Assembly (NCBI GenBank): GCA_963838885.1
Contig: CAWITB010000010.1
Coordinates: forward strand, 1 to 64,000
Source of the DNA: JAICMB01 sp963838885
GTDB lineage: Bacteria > Acidobacteriota > Terriglobia > Bryobacterales > Bryobacteraceae
Direction of reading: 5' to 3'
Length of the DNA: 64,000 nucleotides
This document shows, in pieces, positions 1 through 8,890 of the stretch; positions within the stretch are counted from its first letter, which is position 1; every line of letters starts with the position of its first letter. Under the pieces are notes generated by a model. It was not told the DNA's origin. It was given only the letters and a program-made list of their open reading frames with translations, and did not search any database. A program made the position numbers and the translations under genes.

Positions 1-2
1 CG

Positions 3-131
3 ATTGTCGAGACTCCAGAGAACGTCGATCGCCTCCTGCCGGAAATTGAGCGGATGCTGGACACTGGAATGATCGCCGTGTCCCATGTCGAGATGATTCG
101 TGTTCGTAACGGCGCTGCAACCGGTACGTAA
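3..131 (+). CDS. DUF190-family protein, C-terminal end only
   Basis: The frame is open from the window edge and ends at TAA 129-131, giving 42 residues. The pattern 'ETPENVDRLLPEIERML' followed by 'VEMIRVR' matches the C-terminal helix and last strand of DUF190 proteins, small ferredoxin-fold proteins often found beside CrcB/Fluc fluoride channels. The family match is from memory of the pattern and the start lies outside the window. A shorter relic of the same C-terminus occurs near 6347, again just before a parvulin gene. Confidence 0.6.
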   Translation: MVETPENVDRLLPEIERMLDTGMIAVSHVEMIRVRNGAATGT

Positions 132-513
132 GGCGCATGTTAGGCTGAGATTTCCGCATCGCGGAATACCCCCGATCATGCGCAGTTTTTGTATTGCCGT
201 CCTGTCGTGGATTCGCATTGGCGCAGCTCCCGCAAGTACGGCAATCGCCCAGCAAGCGGCCGTTCCCGACGATCGTGGCTACGATCGACGGCAAACGAGG
301 ACGAGTTGCCGCAGGGCCAACAGGCTTTCGCGCTAAGCCCGGGCGGAAACAGATGCAACATCAGCGCGAACTTTTTCTGGGCTACCAGCGGGATCAACAA
401 ATACGCTGACTAACTCGGCAACCATACACGGCGAGGACCGGGAGACATACCACAAGGATCATGGCGTAGGAGTTCGAGCATGCCTAAGGGCGTGCGTCAT
501 TGATATCCCGTTC
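132..513 (+). pseudogene. Decayed copy of the parvulin-type PpiC gene
   Basis: From about 131 the DNA matches the region 6424-6925, which is the leader and first third of the intact parvulin gene at 6472. Shared blocks include the leader around 'ggcgcatgtta', the start 'gcagtttttgtattgccgtc', 'tggctacgatcgacggcaa', 'ggatcaacaaatacgc' and 'tcccgttcag'. Several internal deletions and many substitutions break the frame, and homology fades after about 510, so no foldase domain is left. The copy is a dead relic of a DUF190-ppiC duplication. Confidence 0.8.
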
Positions 514-942
514 AGCAGCACATCCCTGCATGGTGGTCCTCGCATCGAAGGGGCGAGCCATCCCGTTTACCGGTTTTGGGCGGCGCATTCGTTGCACGCG
601 CTGCGGCGGCGACGTCGCCTCGGGAATCGAATCCCCTGAAGGATTCGGGATCGCGGGCGCCGTTCGACCTCGCAATCGAAGCGCATCCCGTCCAGGGCAT
701 TAACGCCGCGCCATTACGCGCCCCGATTGTCGATGCGGCGGCAGGGATTCCGGGCGCGATTCTTGAAATGTGCCGGATGACGCCGCTCATTTCGTACGAG
801 CATCGGTAGCGGCCGACGATCCACGGGATTCCGCGGCTCGCGACCGGCGCACCGAATGCCGCGTTTTCAACCGCCGCATCGAAATGGTCGAGTACCTCGA
901 CCACCCTCGCGTTGCCCCCGCGACGTCGCTATCGCGCGCACT
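514..942. other. Stretch without a recognisable gene
   Basis: Open frames exist on both strands, for example 512-904 on the minus strand and 576-809 on the plus strand. None has a convincing start, ribosome site or family pattern. The stretch may contain decayed coding sequence next to the ppiC relic, but I could not assign it. Confidence 0.4.
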
Positions 943-2463
943 TTACTCCAGCCCCATCCGCTTCTTCAATGCCCGGAATCCAGCAGAATTCTCCATAGGC
1001 GCAAATACCGGATTGACCGCGATCGTAAGGGCCTGCCACTCCCGCCGATCCGCCGAGCGTTCCAACCATAAAACAGTGTTCGGCTCGTCGCCCAGCATGG
1101 CATACACCTTCGCAATCCATTGCAGCGCGGCGCCGGGGTTGGGATATTTCTCCACATATGGTCGAATCAGCCGCAACGCCTGTTCGTGCTGGCCGGCGCG
1201 CGCCCGCGCCATTGCCTCATAAAAAGGAAGCGCCGGAAACGGTTTCTTGATTCGTTGCAGAGCAGCCAGCGCCAGTTCGGGCTCGCCCTCCCAGATATGA
1301 CTCCCCGCTACCGAGGCTTGCGCCTCCACCAGATTTGGATGCAACGCCAGCAATCTTTGAGAAATCTCGCGAACCTGTGCGAAACGGCCCTCCAGGTACC
1401 ACGCCCCGCTCAGACCCAGCATGGTGGATGTGTCGAATGGCTCCAGCTCCTGTGCCCGGCGAAGATGTTGGTCGGCCTCCGCGAAACGGCGTTGGAAAAT
1501 CAGGAAGGCTGCGTAACTGAGCTCCGCCTTCGCGCTCGGAGGACCCGCCAACGCCAATCGAAGCTCCCGCTCGGCCCTGCTCCAATCCCAGTCGTATTCC
1601 ATGGCCAGATTCGCAAGCACGGCGTGGGCGCCCGGGAGGTTGGGATCGAGTTGAAGCGCTTTGCGGGCCAGTTCCTCCGCGCTGTCACGCTCGAGCTCCG
1701 TGCGATAAATCGACCCGCGCGCGCCGGCTTCCGCCAGTTTCGCCGTTGCCAGCTCCAGATAAGCTTGGGCGTAATCCGGATCGATATCGATGGCGCGCTG
1801 AAAATCCGCTTCGGCCCGCCTCACTCCATCGGTAGTTGCCGGTTGTAAGTCGAAGCGCCCTTTCATCACCAGATCGTGGGCGATCGGATTCGCTACATGG
1901 CTGCGGGACCGACCGGAAATGACGCTCCCGCTCTTAGCTGCGGTGATTGCCCCCACGCGTGAGGAGACGTGGAACAAAAACCATCCGCCGAGCAATACGC
2001 CAGCGAGGCAAAACACCACGGCCGCAGCGTACAACCCGCGCCGCCTGGGGGCCGCGCGCGGAGGCGCCGCGATTTCAGGGACGCGCTCCCGGGTGACTGT
2101 CTCGGCCGGCTCCGGCGCACTCCGAAACACCGGCACGTACGTACCGACCGGCAATTCGATCCGGACCGCCGCGGGTTCACCTGCGGCGCCGTAGTAGCGG
2201 GCGAGCCGTTTGCGCAGACGGGCAGCTTCCTGCCGGACGATGGCGTCCAGCCGTGGGTCCCAGGACGCCGGCCGGCCAAACACCTCTACGCCGACAACGC
2301 TCTCTTTCAGGCGGTGATTCTCACCCCGGAGCGCGGTCTCCACCAAGTGCCGCAGAAAACGGGCCGGCCGCTCTGCCCTGCCAAATTCCGCACTGCCAAC
2401 GATCTCGTCCAGAGCGGCGAGGACTGCCGCCGAGTCCGTTGCAGGGGGTTTCTCAACATCCAC
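943..2463 (-). CDS. Membrane-anchored TPR protein with N-terminal DNA-binding-like domain
   Basis: The N-terminal ~110 residues ('FLRHLVETAL', 'LKESVVGVEVFGR', 'DPRLDAIVRQEAARLRKRL', 'IELPVGTYVPVF') follow a pattern common in Acidobacteria, where a winged-helix-like domain precedes one membrane helix and TPR repeats. A hydrophobic helix follows ('LYAAAVVFCLAGVLLGGWF'). The remaining ~330 residues hold about seven to eight TPR-like units such as 'DPDYAQAYLELATAKL'. The role is probably regulatory or scaffolding; the target is unknown. I chose GTG at 2463; the frame extends to a TTG at 2514. It diverges from the PEP-CTERM gene at 2646. Confidence 0.75.
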   Translation of the reverse strand: MDVEKPPATDSAAVLAALDEIVGSAEFGRAERPARFLRHLVETALRGENHRLKESVVGVEVFGRPASWDPRLDAIVRQEAARLRKRLARYYGAAGEPAAVRIELPVGTYVPVFRSAPEPAETVTRERVPEIAAPPRAAPRRRGLYAAAVVFCLAGVLLGGWFLFHVSSRVGAITAAKSGSVISGRSRSHVANPIAHDLVMKGRFDLQPATTDGVRRAEADFQRAIDIDPDYAQAYLELATAKLAEAGARGSIYRTELERDSAEELARKALQLDPNLPGAHAVLANLAMEYDWDWSRAERELRLALAGPPSAKAELSYAAFLIFQRRFAEADQHLRRAQELEPFDTSTMLGLSGAWYLEGRFAQVREISQRLLALHPNLVEAQASVAGSHIWEGEPELALAALQRIKKPFPALPFYEAMARARAGQHEQALRLIRPYVEKYPNPGAALQWIAKVYAMLGDEPNTVLWLERSADRREWQALTIAVNPVFAPMENSAGFRALKKRMGLE

Positions 2464-2636
2464 GAAAATCGAGTATATCAGCTTTTTGTGAAGCAGAAGT
2501 ACTAAAGGTTCCAATGTCTTACGCGTCTTTTGCTACCGTTGCTCGACCCCTTGCTACTGCCCGACCAGGCGTTGATTGCCTTACGATTACTTCCAGTCCA
2601 GGCGACTCCAACAATCGCTCGGCGAACTTTTTCATC

Positions 2637-2641
2637 GGAGG
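2637..2641 (+). promoter_or_regulatory. Ribosome binding site fixing the PEP-CTERM start
   Basis: GGAGG lies 4 nt before ATG 2646. It decides the start of the PEP-CTERM gene, whose open frame runs back to 2253 across the divergent neighbour. Confidence 0.6.
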
Positions 2642-2645
2642 AAAT

Positions 2646-3392
2646 ATGCGATTCAATACTCTTGTAACCTTTGCCGCTATGGCATTTGGTCTCTCGGTGG
2701 CCGCCCCGGCGGGTGCGGCGACGATCACCGTGAATGCGGCTGATAACATTTACGGGGCTGGCCAGGGTTCGGCTCCGGGGGGCGGCAACGTGCCAGGGTT
2801 CATCGCGCTGGGGTCCGGCGTCACTTCCGTGACCTTCGGGAGCGTGACGGGATCGGCGCCCTGTGGTGGTGAAGGCTGCATTACAGTAAATGGTGGTATT
2901 TCTTACAACGATCCTGATGGCGTGGGGGCGGCTGCGGGCGTCTCGTCTAATACCGGCGCCGGCAGCATCTCGGGGATAACCGCTCCAGACGCGGGATATT
3001 TGGTCGGTTTGTTCGTTGCGTCCGGCGGCCCCTCCGGAGCAGCGCCGAGCGCCTTGAATTACACCACTAGTTCCAGCACGTCTTCCAGTTCATACTCGCC
3101 GCTGCTCGATCAGACGTTTTTCATCGGTGACGGCCTTACCGGCGATGCGAGCGGCTCGCAACAGATTTTCAATGTTCCGACGGGAGCAGCGAGCTTGTAT
3201 CTCGGAATCAGCGATGCTTCCTTCTACAACGGCGTCCCCGGCGCCTATGGCGATAATAGCGGGACCTACACCGTGAATTATTCGCTGCACGGAGGCACTG
3301 TTTCCGGGACGCCGGAGCCCGGCACGTTTTTGTTGTTAAGCATGGGCATCGCGGGCCTCGGGTACCTGCAGCACCGCCGGCGCATGGCGTAA
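2646..3392 (+). CDS. PEP-CTERM sorted secreted protein
   Basis: The product is 248 residues. It starts with a signal peptide ('MRFNTLVTFAAMAFGLSVA', cleavage after 'GAA'), followed by a Gly/Ser/Thr-rich low-complexity region that looks like an extracellular beta structure. It ends with a classic PEP-CTERM tail: 'GTPEPGTFLLLSMGIAGLGY' then 'LQHRRRMA', that is PEP motif, membrane helix and basic cluster. Such proteins are processed by an exosortase (EpsH family) and exported, often with exopolysaccharide. No exosortase is in the window. The ligand or role is unknown. Confidence 0.85.
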   Translation: MRFNTLVTFAAMAFGLSVAAPAGAATITVNAADNIYGAGQGSAPGGGNVPGFIALGSGVTSVTFGSVTGSAPCGGEGCITVNGGISYNDPDGVGAAAGVSSNTGAGSISGITAPDAGYLVGLFVASGGPSGAAPSALNYTTSSSTSSSSYSPLLDQTFFIGDGLTGDASGSQQIFNVPTGAASLYLGISDASFYNGVPGAYGDNSGTYTVNYSLHGGTVSGTPEPGTFLLLSMGIAGLGYLQHRRRMA

Positions 3393-3433
3393 TGGAGGCG
3401 AGGGTCCCAACTCTCTGGCGAAGGGGATTACAT

Positions 3434-5602
3434 ATGACACCTTCAAGACCAGCCGCGGGCCGCGCACGCCGGAAACTCCGCTATGTGGAACGATTCTCTT
3501 TACTATTGCTGTTTTCGGCGATGGCAGGCAGTTCCGCGTATGGAGATGCAATCTCGGGTCTTCCGGCGTGCGCCTCCGCGGGCCAACTTAATTGCGTATC
3601 GAAGATAGCCGGCGGCGAGACGGGCATCGTTCAATCTTTCTATCAAGGATCGTCTATACTTCAGGTCTACGGAGACCTGAACAGCGGCCAAACGGTGTAT
3701 CTAACGCCAGGCGTTGACGGAACATCGGGTACAGATCCGGTAATACAAGCGCAGGTCACGCAGGCCGATGCCGTCATTATGCAATTCGCTCGCTACAGTC
3801 CGCTGCCGCCGTGCGCTAATTTCACAACCAGCTACTGCTACGCGACAAACGCGGGCGGGACTTACGTTATCAGCGCTTCAAGCAACCCGTCCTACGTTTA
3901 TATAGATACGCCGATCAGCCAGCGCGTGGATCAGTACCAGACTACGATACAGGCCAAGCTCAATGGCAATCAAACCGTGTTTCAGGAAAGCTTCGCTCTT
4001 GCTGCCGGCGATCCGGCGGTCCAGGCGGCGATCCAGCAGGCCGATGGCATTCTGGCGGCGGACAATGCCGCTTTCGGAAGCCCGATTCTGGCTTCTAACT
4101 TAGTGTCGCTCGAAAGCAGCCAGCTTACGTATGTGCAGACAGGACCGGCCGTGGCCGATGGAAACAGCACCGAAACTGATTCTACGATATTTGGCCCCAC
4201 CGTCATTCTGGTCGGACCGAATGAGACCGATCCGTTCCTGGTGGCCGCCGGGCAGACAGACGTGAACTTGAACACCGCTACGGAGTACGATGTCCCGCAA
4301 AATGCCGTTACGACCGATACTTATATGACCACTCAGACTTACGACATTGATGGCACGACAGCCGCAAGTCCCATTCCCGAGCCCGGCAGTTGGATGTTAA
4401 TGATCGGGGGACTTGGGGCGATTGCCGCCGGTTGGTTGAAGCGGTTACGGAGGGGGCGAGCCTGCAAGCCGTTCGCATTCTGTGCTTTCGCCATTATCTT
4501 GGCGGCATTGCCACGCCTGGCGCACTCCCAACCTTTGACGACCGCCGCCATCACCGATCCCACGTATGGCGTGAAAGCTTTCACAGTGACCTTACCCGTG
4601 GGTTGGCGCTTGCAAGGCACAGTGCTTGAGGGACCCGCTTGTAATCAGATCCCTTATGCCGTGCTCCGCGCTTATGCGGCCGACGGCCTTACCGAGATGC
4701 GCCGATTTCCGCGCTTTGACTGGGTCTTCTATCCGAACAGCAAGTTTAAGGGGCCCGCGGACTGTCTATCGCTCGGTCGTCCTTACACTCCGGCCGAGTT
4801 CCTGGATCACTTCATGGAAGTACTGGGAGGCGGTAATGGTATACGGTACGTCGGACCCATGAATGTTTCGCCTCAGGTGCGCGAGCGGGTCCAACACCTC
4901 GCCGACGCGCTCAATCAGAACAACCGCGCGCCTGGTTTCCATGCGAGCAGCGAGGTGGCCGCAATCCGCGTCCGAACCGCGAACGGAACCTTCGTCGTCG
5001 AGCAGCGGCTAACCGCCTGGGTGGAATGCCGTCAACGCTCTGGCGGCAAGCTCCAGGGCGGCGGCTGCTCCGCGACGGTTGATGTTCTACGAGCGCCCAA
5101 AGGCAAGCTAGACGCTCTGGCGCAACTGGTAGACAGCCACGACCTGACCAAGCTGGTACATGACGACCAATGGCTGCAGCGCGTGATGCTGACTCAGCAA
5201 CAGCGCGGACAGGAGCAGCTCGCCGCTTTGCAGCGGCAGGCGGCTCGCGGGAACGCCATGCTGCGCCAGCAATATGAGCAGTTCAACGCCACCATGCAGC
5301 GCAATCACGAAGCCTTCATGGCGCAGCAGCAGTCGCGATTCGAAAGCTCCATGCGGAACGCCAACGCGTCAATGAACGCCCGCTCCACCGTCGCTTCCGA
5401 TTGGGTCGATTACGCGCTCGATCAACAGACCGTGACCGGTTCGGGAGGCACAGTCAAGATTTCGAACGCCTATACACAGACTTGGTCGAACGGTCAGGGC
5501 CAGTGGTTCCAGACCAATGACCCGAATACGAACCCAAACGGCGTTCTATCCGGGAACTGGACACCACAGACGAAAGTCCACGGAAACGGGACTCCGCAAT
5601 GA
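3434..5602 (+). CDS. PEP-CTERM protein fused in frame to a second secreted protein
   Basis: The frame has 722 residues from ATG 3434, preceded by AAGGGGA. Residues 1 to about 340 form a secreted protein with its own signal peptide ('FSLLLLFSAMAGSSAYGDA') and a PEP-CTERM tail ('PIPEPGSWMLMIGGLGAIAA', then 'LKRLRRGR'). That tail would normally end a protein. A second signal-peptide-like segment follows at once ('FAFCAFAIILAALPRLAHSQ'), then a different domain of ~250 residues, a Gln-rich coiled-coil-like stretch ('QQQRGQEQLAALQRQAARGN') and an Asn/Gly-rich end. The sequence GGAGGG at 4449-4454 sits before TGCAAG at 4463, where ATGAAG would make a natural second start. I infer two genes joined by mutation or sequence error; a genuine fusion is possible. 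Confidence 0.7.
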   Translation: MTPSRPAAGRARRKLRYVERFSLLLLFSAMAGSSAYGDAISGLPACASAGQLNCVSKIAGGETGIVQSFYQGSSILQVYGDLNSGQTVYLTPGVDGTSGTDPVIQAQVTQADAVIMQFARYSPLPPCANFTTSYCYATNAGGTYVISASSNPSYVYIDTPISQRVDQYQTTIQAKLNGNQTVFQESFALAAGDPAVQAAIQQADGILAADNAAFGSPILASNLVSLESSQLTYVQTGPAVADGNSTETDSTIFGPTVILVGPNETDPFLVAAGQTDVNLNTATEYDVPQNAVTTDTYMTTQTYDIDGTTAASPIPEPGSWMLMIGGLGAIAAGWLKRLRRGRACKPFAFCAFAIILAALPRLAHSQPLTTAAITDPTYGVKAFTVTLPVGWRLQGTVLEGPACNQIPYAVLRAYAADGLTEMRRFPRFDWVFYPNSKFKGPADCLSLGRPYTPAEFLDHFMEVLGGGNGIRYVGPMNVSPQVRERVQHLADALNQNNRAPGFHASSEVAAIRVRTANGTFVVEQRLTAWVECRQRSGGKLQGGGCSATVDVLRAPKGKLDALAQLVDSHDLTKLVHDDQWLQRVMLTQQQRGQEQLAALQRQAARGNAMLRQQYEQFNATMQRNHEAFMAQQQSRFESSMRNANASMNARSTVASDWVDYALDQQTVTGSGGTVKISNAYTQTWSNGQGQWFQTNDPNTNPNGVLSGNWTPQTKVHGNGTPQ

Positions 5603-6270
5603 GCGCGGCTGCAACTGCCAGCGCACAAGCCGGTGCGCGTAGTGGTTTGAATCGCTGCCTCGCCTTAGTGGTTCGCTACTGGTCTTTCAATATGACGATG
5701 GTCCACAACCGGGGCACGGATTGGCCGGGTTTCGGATACAGCAAAGAGGAGAAGGCGGAACTTCAAAATCTCGCCGGGGCCGTTCGCGCCGGCGAATTCT
5801 ATATCTGGCTGTTCATTTTCGTGGCCATCGCTATTGCAATTTTCGCCGCCACCGCCGCGGCCGGATTTGAATGTCTCCTGAACGCGATAGGAGGCGAGCA
5901 AAACATGGCGCGCACGCCGGAATCCATGTTCTTTCTCATGCTGGCGCTGGTTGCCTTGGCAAGCCTTTCAATCGGATTTCCCGCCGCCATGTTGCCGGCT
6001 TCCGCGCTGACAGGCCGCTTCTACGGCGTCCAGGATTCGGATTTGCCGGATCGTCAAACCACCGCGCACTATTTCCGCAAGCTATGGTTTCAGATCACCC
6101 GAATCGCGATTATAGGGGCGGTTGCGCTGTTTGCGATCTGGATATTCGTTCCGGGCGATTCCAAGTATTTCGCCGTGGCAAAGCTCGTGCTTCCACTGTT
6201 ATCGCCGGCAGCGGCGGCTCTTACAACCGGTTACTATTTTTCCCGCCGCTCGGCCCATTTCGGAAAGTAA
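5599..6270 (+). CDS. Multi-pass membrane protein of unknown function
   Basis: The gene starts in an ATGA overlap with the preceding gene, so the two are probably translated together. The 223 residues contain about four hydrophobic helices, near residues 67-89 ('FYIWLFIFVAIAIAIFAATA'), 109-135, 167-187 and 192-212. No catalytic motif is visible. The coupling suggests it works with the secreted Gln-rich protein upstream. I do not recognise the family. Confidence 0.6.
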   Translation: MSAAATASAQAGARSGLNRCLALVVRYWSFNMTMVHNRGTDWPGFGYSKEEKAELQNLAGAVRAGEFYIWLFIFVAIAIAIFAATAAAGFECLLNAIGGEQNMARTPESMFFLMLALVALASLSIGFPAAMLPASALTGRFYGVQDSDLPDRQTTAHYFRKLWFQITRIAIIGAVALFAIWIFVPGDSKYFAVAKLVLPLLSPAAAALTTGYYFSRRSAHFGK

Positions 6271-6328
6271 CTTCCACGGACCGGTTATGCTCAACCGCCC
6301 GGCAACGTCTTCTCGTCGGCACAGCCGC

Positions 6329-6436
6329 GTGCTTGCCACTCCCGCCGTCGAGACAATTCGCGTCCGAAACGGCGGCGCAAGCAGGCCGATAGCAAGCCAA
6401 GCGGCGCCCAAGGTTCGGCCGAAAGGCGCATGTTAA
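6329..6436 (+). pseudogene. Relic of a DUF190 C-terminus
   Basis: The frame ending at TAA 6434-6436 reads 'AVETIRVRNGGASRPIAS', which parallels 'SHVEMIRVRNGAATGT' at the end of the DUF190 gene at 3-131. Only the last strand and tail remain. It sits directly before the intact parvulin gene, as the other copy sits before the decayed one. This supports an old duplication of a DUF190-ppiC pair. Confidence 0.5.
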
Positions 6437-6471
6437 ACTGAGATTTCCGCGTCGCGGAGAACTCCCGGATC

Positions 6472-7371
6472 ATGCGTAGTTTTTGTATTGCCGTCCTGTC
6501 GTGTGGATTCGCATTTGCCCAACTGCCGCAAGTGCCGCAGTTACCCCAACAGGCGGCCGTTCCCGACGACAAGATCGTGGCTACGATCGACGGCAAGCAA
6601 TATACCGCGGGCCAGATTCGCGCGATGGAGACCGGTTTACCGCCGCAGGCTCAACAGGCATTCGCATTGAATCCGGCGGTGGCCTTGCAGCAGCTTTTCA
6701 TGACCAAGCATCTCGCCCAAGAGGCCGAGAAGCAGCAGGTCGACAAGGAATCTCCATACAAAGAACAGCTCGAGTATCAGCGGGAATTCTTTCTGGCTAC
6801 GACCGAGATCAACAAGTACGCGAACGCCGGAATCGTACACGACGAAGATCAGGAGAAATATTATAAGGACCATCCCGAGGAGTTCGAGCAGGCCAAGGTG
6901 CGCGTGATTTATGTCCCGTTCAGTGGCGGGCAGGTCAAATCGGAGAAAAAGGTATTAACCGAAGCCGAGGCGAAGTCCAAGGCGCAGGATTTGCGCAAGC
7001 GGTTAGAAGCCGGCGCGGATTTCGCGCAACTCGCGCGCGAAAATTCGGAAGACAAGGAGTCAGCGGCCAAGGGTGGAGAGTGGGGCCTGATCAAGCGCAG
7101 CAGCAGCTTGCCCGAGGATGTCAAGACCACCGTGTTCGCGTTGAAGCCCGGCCAGGTCAGTGAGCCGCTGAAGGAGGCGAACGGGTTTTATCTGATTAAG
7201 TTAGACGAGTTCTCGAAGCAGCCCTACAACGAGGTTTCCGCGCAGATCGCCGACAAGCTGCGGCAGGAGCGGCTGCAAAATTTCATGAAAGATCTGCAGA
7301 AGCGCTTCACCGTGAAAGTGGAGAATCCCGATTTCTTTCCGCGTCAGTCCACCGCTCCGGCCTCTCGCTGA
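6472..7371 (+). CDS. Parvulin-type peptidyl-prolyl cis-trans isomerase (PpiC/SurA-like)
   Basis: The 299-residue product has a signal peptide ('MRSFCIAVLSCGFAFAQ'), a helical SurA_N-like chaperone region (about 33-135) and a parvulin domain (about 138-250). Family signs are 'VRVIYVPFSG', 'DFAQLARENSED', 'GGEWGLI' and 'FALKPGQVSEPLKEANGFYL'. It should help fold exported proteins in the periplasm by isomerising prolyl bonds. A decayed copy lies at 132-513. Confidence 0.9.
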   Translation: MRSFCIAVLSCGFAFAQLPQVPQLPQQAAVPDDKIVATIDGKQYTAGQIRAMETGLPPQAQQAFALNPAVALQQLFMTKHLAQEAEKQQVDKESPYKEQLEYQREFFLATTEINKYANAGIVHDEDQEKYYKDHPEEFEQAKVRVIYVPFSGGQVKSEKKVLTEAEAKSKAQDLRKRLEAGADFAQLARENSEDKESAAKGGEWGLIKRSSSLPEDVKTTVFALKPGQVSEPLKEANGFYLIKLDEFSKQPYNEVSAQIADKLRQERLQNFMKDLQKRFTVKVENPDFFPRQSTAPASR

Positions 7372-7426
7372 CGCGCTGGCGGCGCGCTTCCCGCGGATTG
7401 AAGGGCGGCCGATCCGGGTACGCTTT

Positions 7427-7894
7427 TTGCCCTCGCTGACGGCTTCGCGCGGCGGCTTGCATTCGAAATCCGGGCGCGGCGAGCCGGTGCATGCGGGGTC
7501 TTTCATTCGCAGCCGCGAGGTGGTGCTCGATGCGGCGCTGCGCTCCGATCCGCGCGAATTGTCCCGGATTTTCGTTCACGAGATTTTTCACTTTGTTTGG
7601 GTCAGGCTCGGTAACCCGACGCGGCGCTCCTACGAAGAATTGCTACGCGGGGAACTGGCCGGGGGGGCGCGCGGCGAACTGGGGTGGTCCGCTGAAGCAG
7701 CGAAAAAGCGGCTTCAGCAAGCCTCGCACGGCGTCCTTTGGCGCGGTTACGCGTGTGAAAGCTTCTGCGATACGGCGGCGTTCTTATATTCCCGCTGCAA
7801 GCGGCACGAGGAGTTTACCCTGGCCTCCAAGTGGCGGCACAAACGCGCTCGCTGGTTTTCCGACTCTTTGGGGCGGCGCTCTCTCTCGATATAA
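7427..7894 (+). CDS. HExxH-motif protein, possible metallopeptidase-like
   Basis: The 155-residue frame contains 'IFVHEIFHFVW', an HExxH zinc-site pattern, about 50 residues in, and 'GYACESFCDTAAFLYS' further on, where an acidic residue could complete a metal site. Only a TTG is available at 7427. The frame stays open upstream to about 7316 and reads plausibly as protein, so the true start may overlap the end of ppiC. Function is unknown; metalloprotease activity is only suggested by the motif. Confidence 0.5.
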   Translation: MPSLTASRGGLHSKSGRGEPVHAGSFIRSREVVLDAALRSDPRELSRIFVHEIFHFVWVRLGNPTRRSYEELLRGELAGGARGELGWSAEAAKKRLQQASHGVLWRGYACESFCDTAAFLYSRCKRHEEFTLASKWRHKRARWFSDSLGRRSLSI

Positions 7895-7914
7895 TTAATG
7901 GAGGAAGCTTTCCC

Positions 7915-8484
7915 ATGCCATCCTTATGCCGTAGTCTGTCGAGCGCCGCGGTTATATGCGTGTTTCTGGCGGGCTGTTCGAGACATCCCACCCTGCATAA
8001 GGACCGCAAGGAAGCGCCCGATTTCGCGCTCAAAGACGTGAACGGAAAGACCGTCCATCTCTCCGACTATAAGGGCAAGGTGGTGCTGCTCGATTTCTGG
8101 GCTACCTGGTGCGGCCCCTGCAAAATCGAGATTCCGTGGTTCATCGATTTCGAGCAGGAATACAAAAACAAAGGCTTCGCGGTGGTGGGCGTCTCCATGG
8201 ACGAGGGCGGCTGGGACGCCGTGAAGCCTTTTATTCAACAGGAAAAGATGAATTACCGCGTCTTGCTCGGCGATGAGGACGTTGGACAGAAATATGGAGG
8301 CCTTGATTCGTTGCCTACGACGCTGCTGATCGACCGTTCCGGAAAGATCGCGGCTGTACACGTTGGCGTTGAAAAAGGCAAGAATGAATTACGGGATGAA
8401 ATCAGCTACCTGCTGGAAGGCGAGAGTGCCGCTAACCGCCGCGCTCTTTCTCCTGGTCCTGCCCTCATTACGAGCGCAAAATAG
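7915..8484 (+). CDS. TlpA-like thioredoxin-fold lipoprotein
   Basis: The start ATG 7915 follows GGAGG at about 7901-7905. The 189-residue product has a lipoprotein signal with lipobox 'FLAGC' (Cys21) and a TlpA/ResA-like thioredoxin domain with the redox motif 'WCGPC', followed by 'VVGVSMDEGGWDAVKPFI' and the cis-Pro region 'LPTTLLIDRSGKI'. It should act in the envelope as a thiol-disulfide reductase, for example in cytochrome c maturation. The next gene, a DsbD-N-like protein, overlaps its 3' end, which fits a joint redox role. Confidence 0.88.
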   Translation: MPSLCRSLSSAAVICVFLAGCSRHPTLHKDRKEAPDFALKDVNGKTVHLSDYKGKVVLLDFWATWCGPCKIEIPWFIDFEQEYKNKGFAVVGVSMDEGGWDAVKPFIQQEKMNYRVLLGDEDVGQKYGGLDSLPTTLLIDRSGKIAAVHVGVEKGKNELRDEISYLLEGESAANRRALSPGPALITSAK

Positions 8485-8881
8485 CAGCGTGGTTACCGTC
8501 GCGCCGCTCCAAAAAGCGCGCGTCAAGCGGAGCGAGGAGTTCACGGAGAAACTGGCTGTTCAGGTGAAGCCGGGTTTTCACGTCAACAGCAATGCGCCCG
8601 AAGACGAGTACCTCATTCCACTGCGGCTTACCTGGAGCGGCCCGTTGCAGGCCGAAAACATCGAGTTCCCGAAAGCGGAGCGCATCAAATCCTCGTTTTC
8701 CGCCAAGCCGCTCGCCGTTTATACCGGCGCATTCGAGATCGCGACGAAATTCAAAGTTCCGGGCGACGCTCCGGCGGGTCCCAATCTCGCGACCGGCAAG
8801 CTTCGTTATCAGGCCTGCAACGATCGCGAATGTCTCGCTCCGAAAACAATCGAAGTAAATCTGTCGCTCGACATAAAATAG
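8384..8881 (+). CDS. Secreted DsbD N-terminal-domain-like protein
   Basis: The gene begins inside the tlpA-like gene (about 100 nt overlap); AAGG at 8375 precedes ATG 8384, and ATG 8396 is an alternative. A signal peptide ('LTAALFLLVLPSLRAQ') leads into a single immunoglobulin-like domain with 'VKPGFHVNSNAP', 'YTGAFEI' and 'RYQACNDRECLAPKT'. The last motif carries the two cysteines typical of DsbD-alpha domains, which pass electrons to periplasmic thioredoxin-like partners. The membrane part of DsbD is absent. The overlap with the TlpA-like gene supports a redox partnership. Confidence 0.78.
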   Translation: MNYGMKSATCWKARVPLTAALFLLVLPSLRAQNSSVVTVAPLQKARVKRSEEFTEKLAVQVKPGFHVNSNAPEDEYLIPLRLTWSGPLQAENIEFPKAERIKSSFSAKPLAVYTGAFEIATKFKVPGDAPAGPNLATGKLRYQACNDRECLAPKTIEVNLSLDIK

Positions 8882-8890
8882 ATTCGCGTA

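Noticed and set aside
512..904. Minus-strand gene of 130 residues
   Set aside because: No start signal, no recognised pattern and an unusual composition; it probably reflects open frames in GC-rich decayed DNA.
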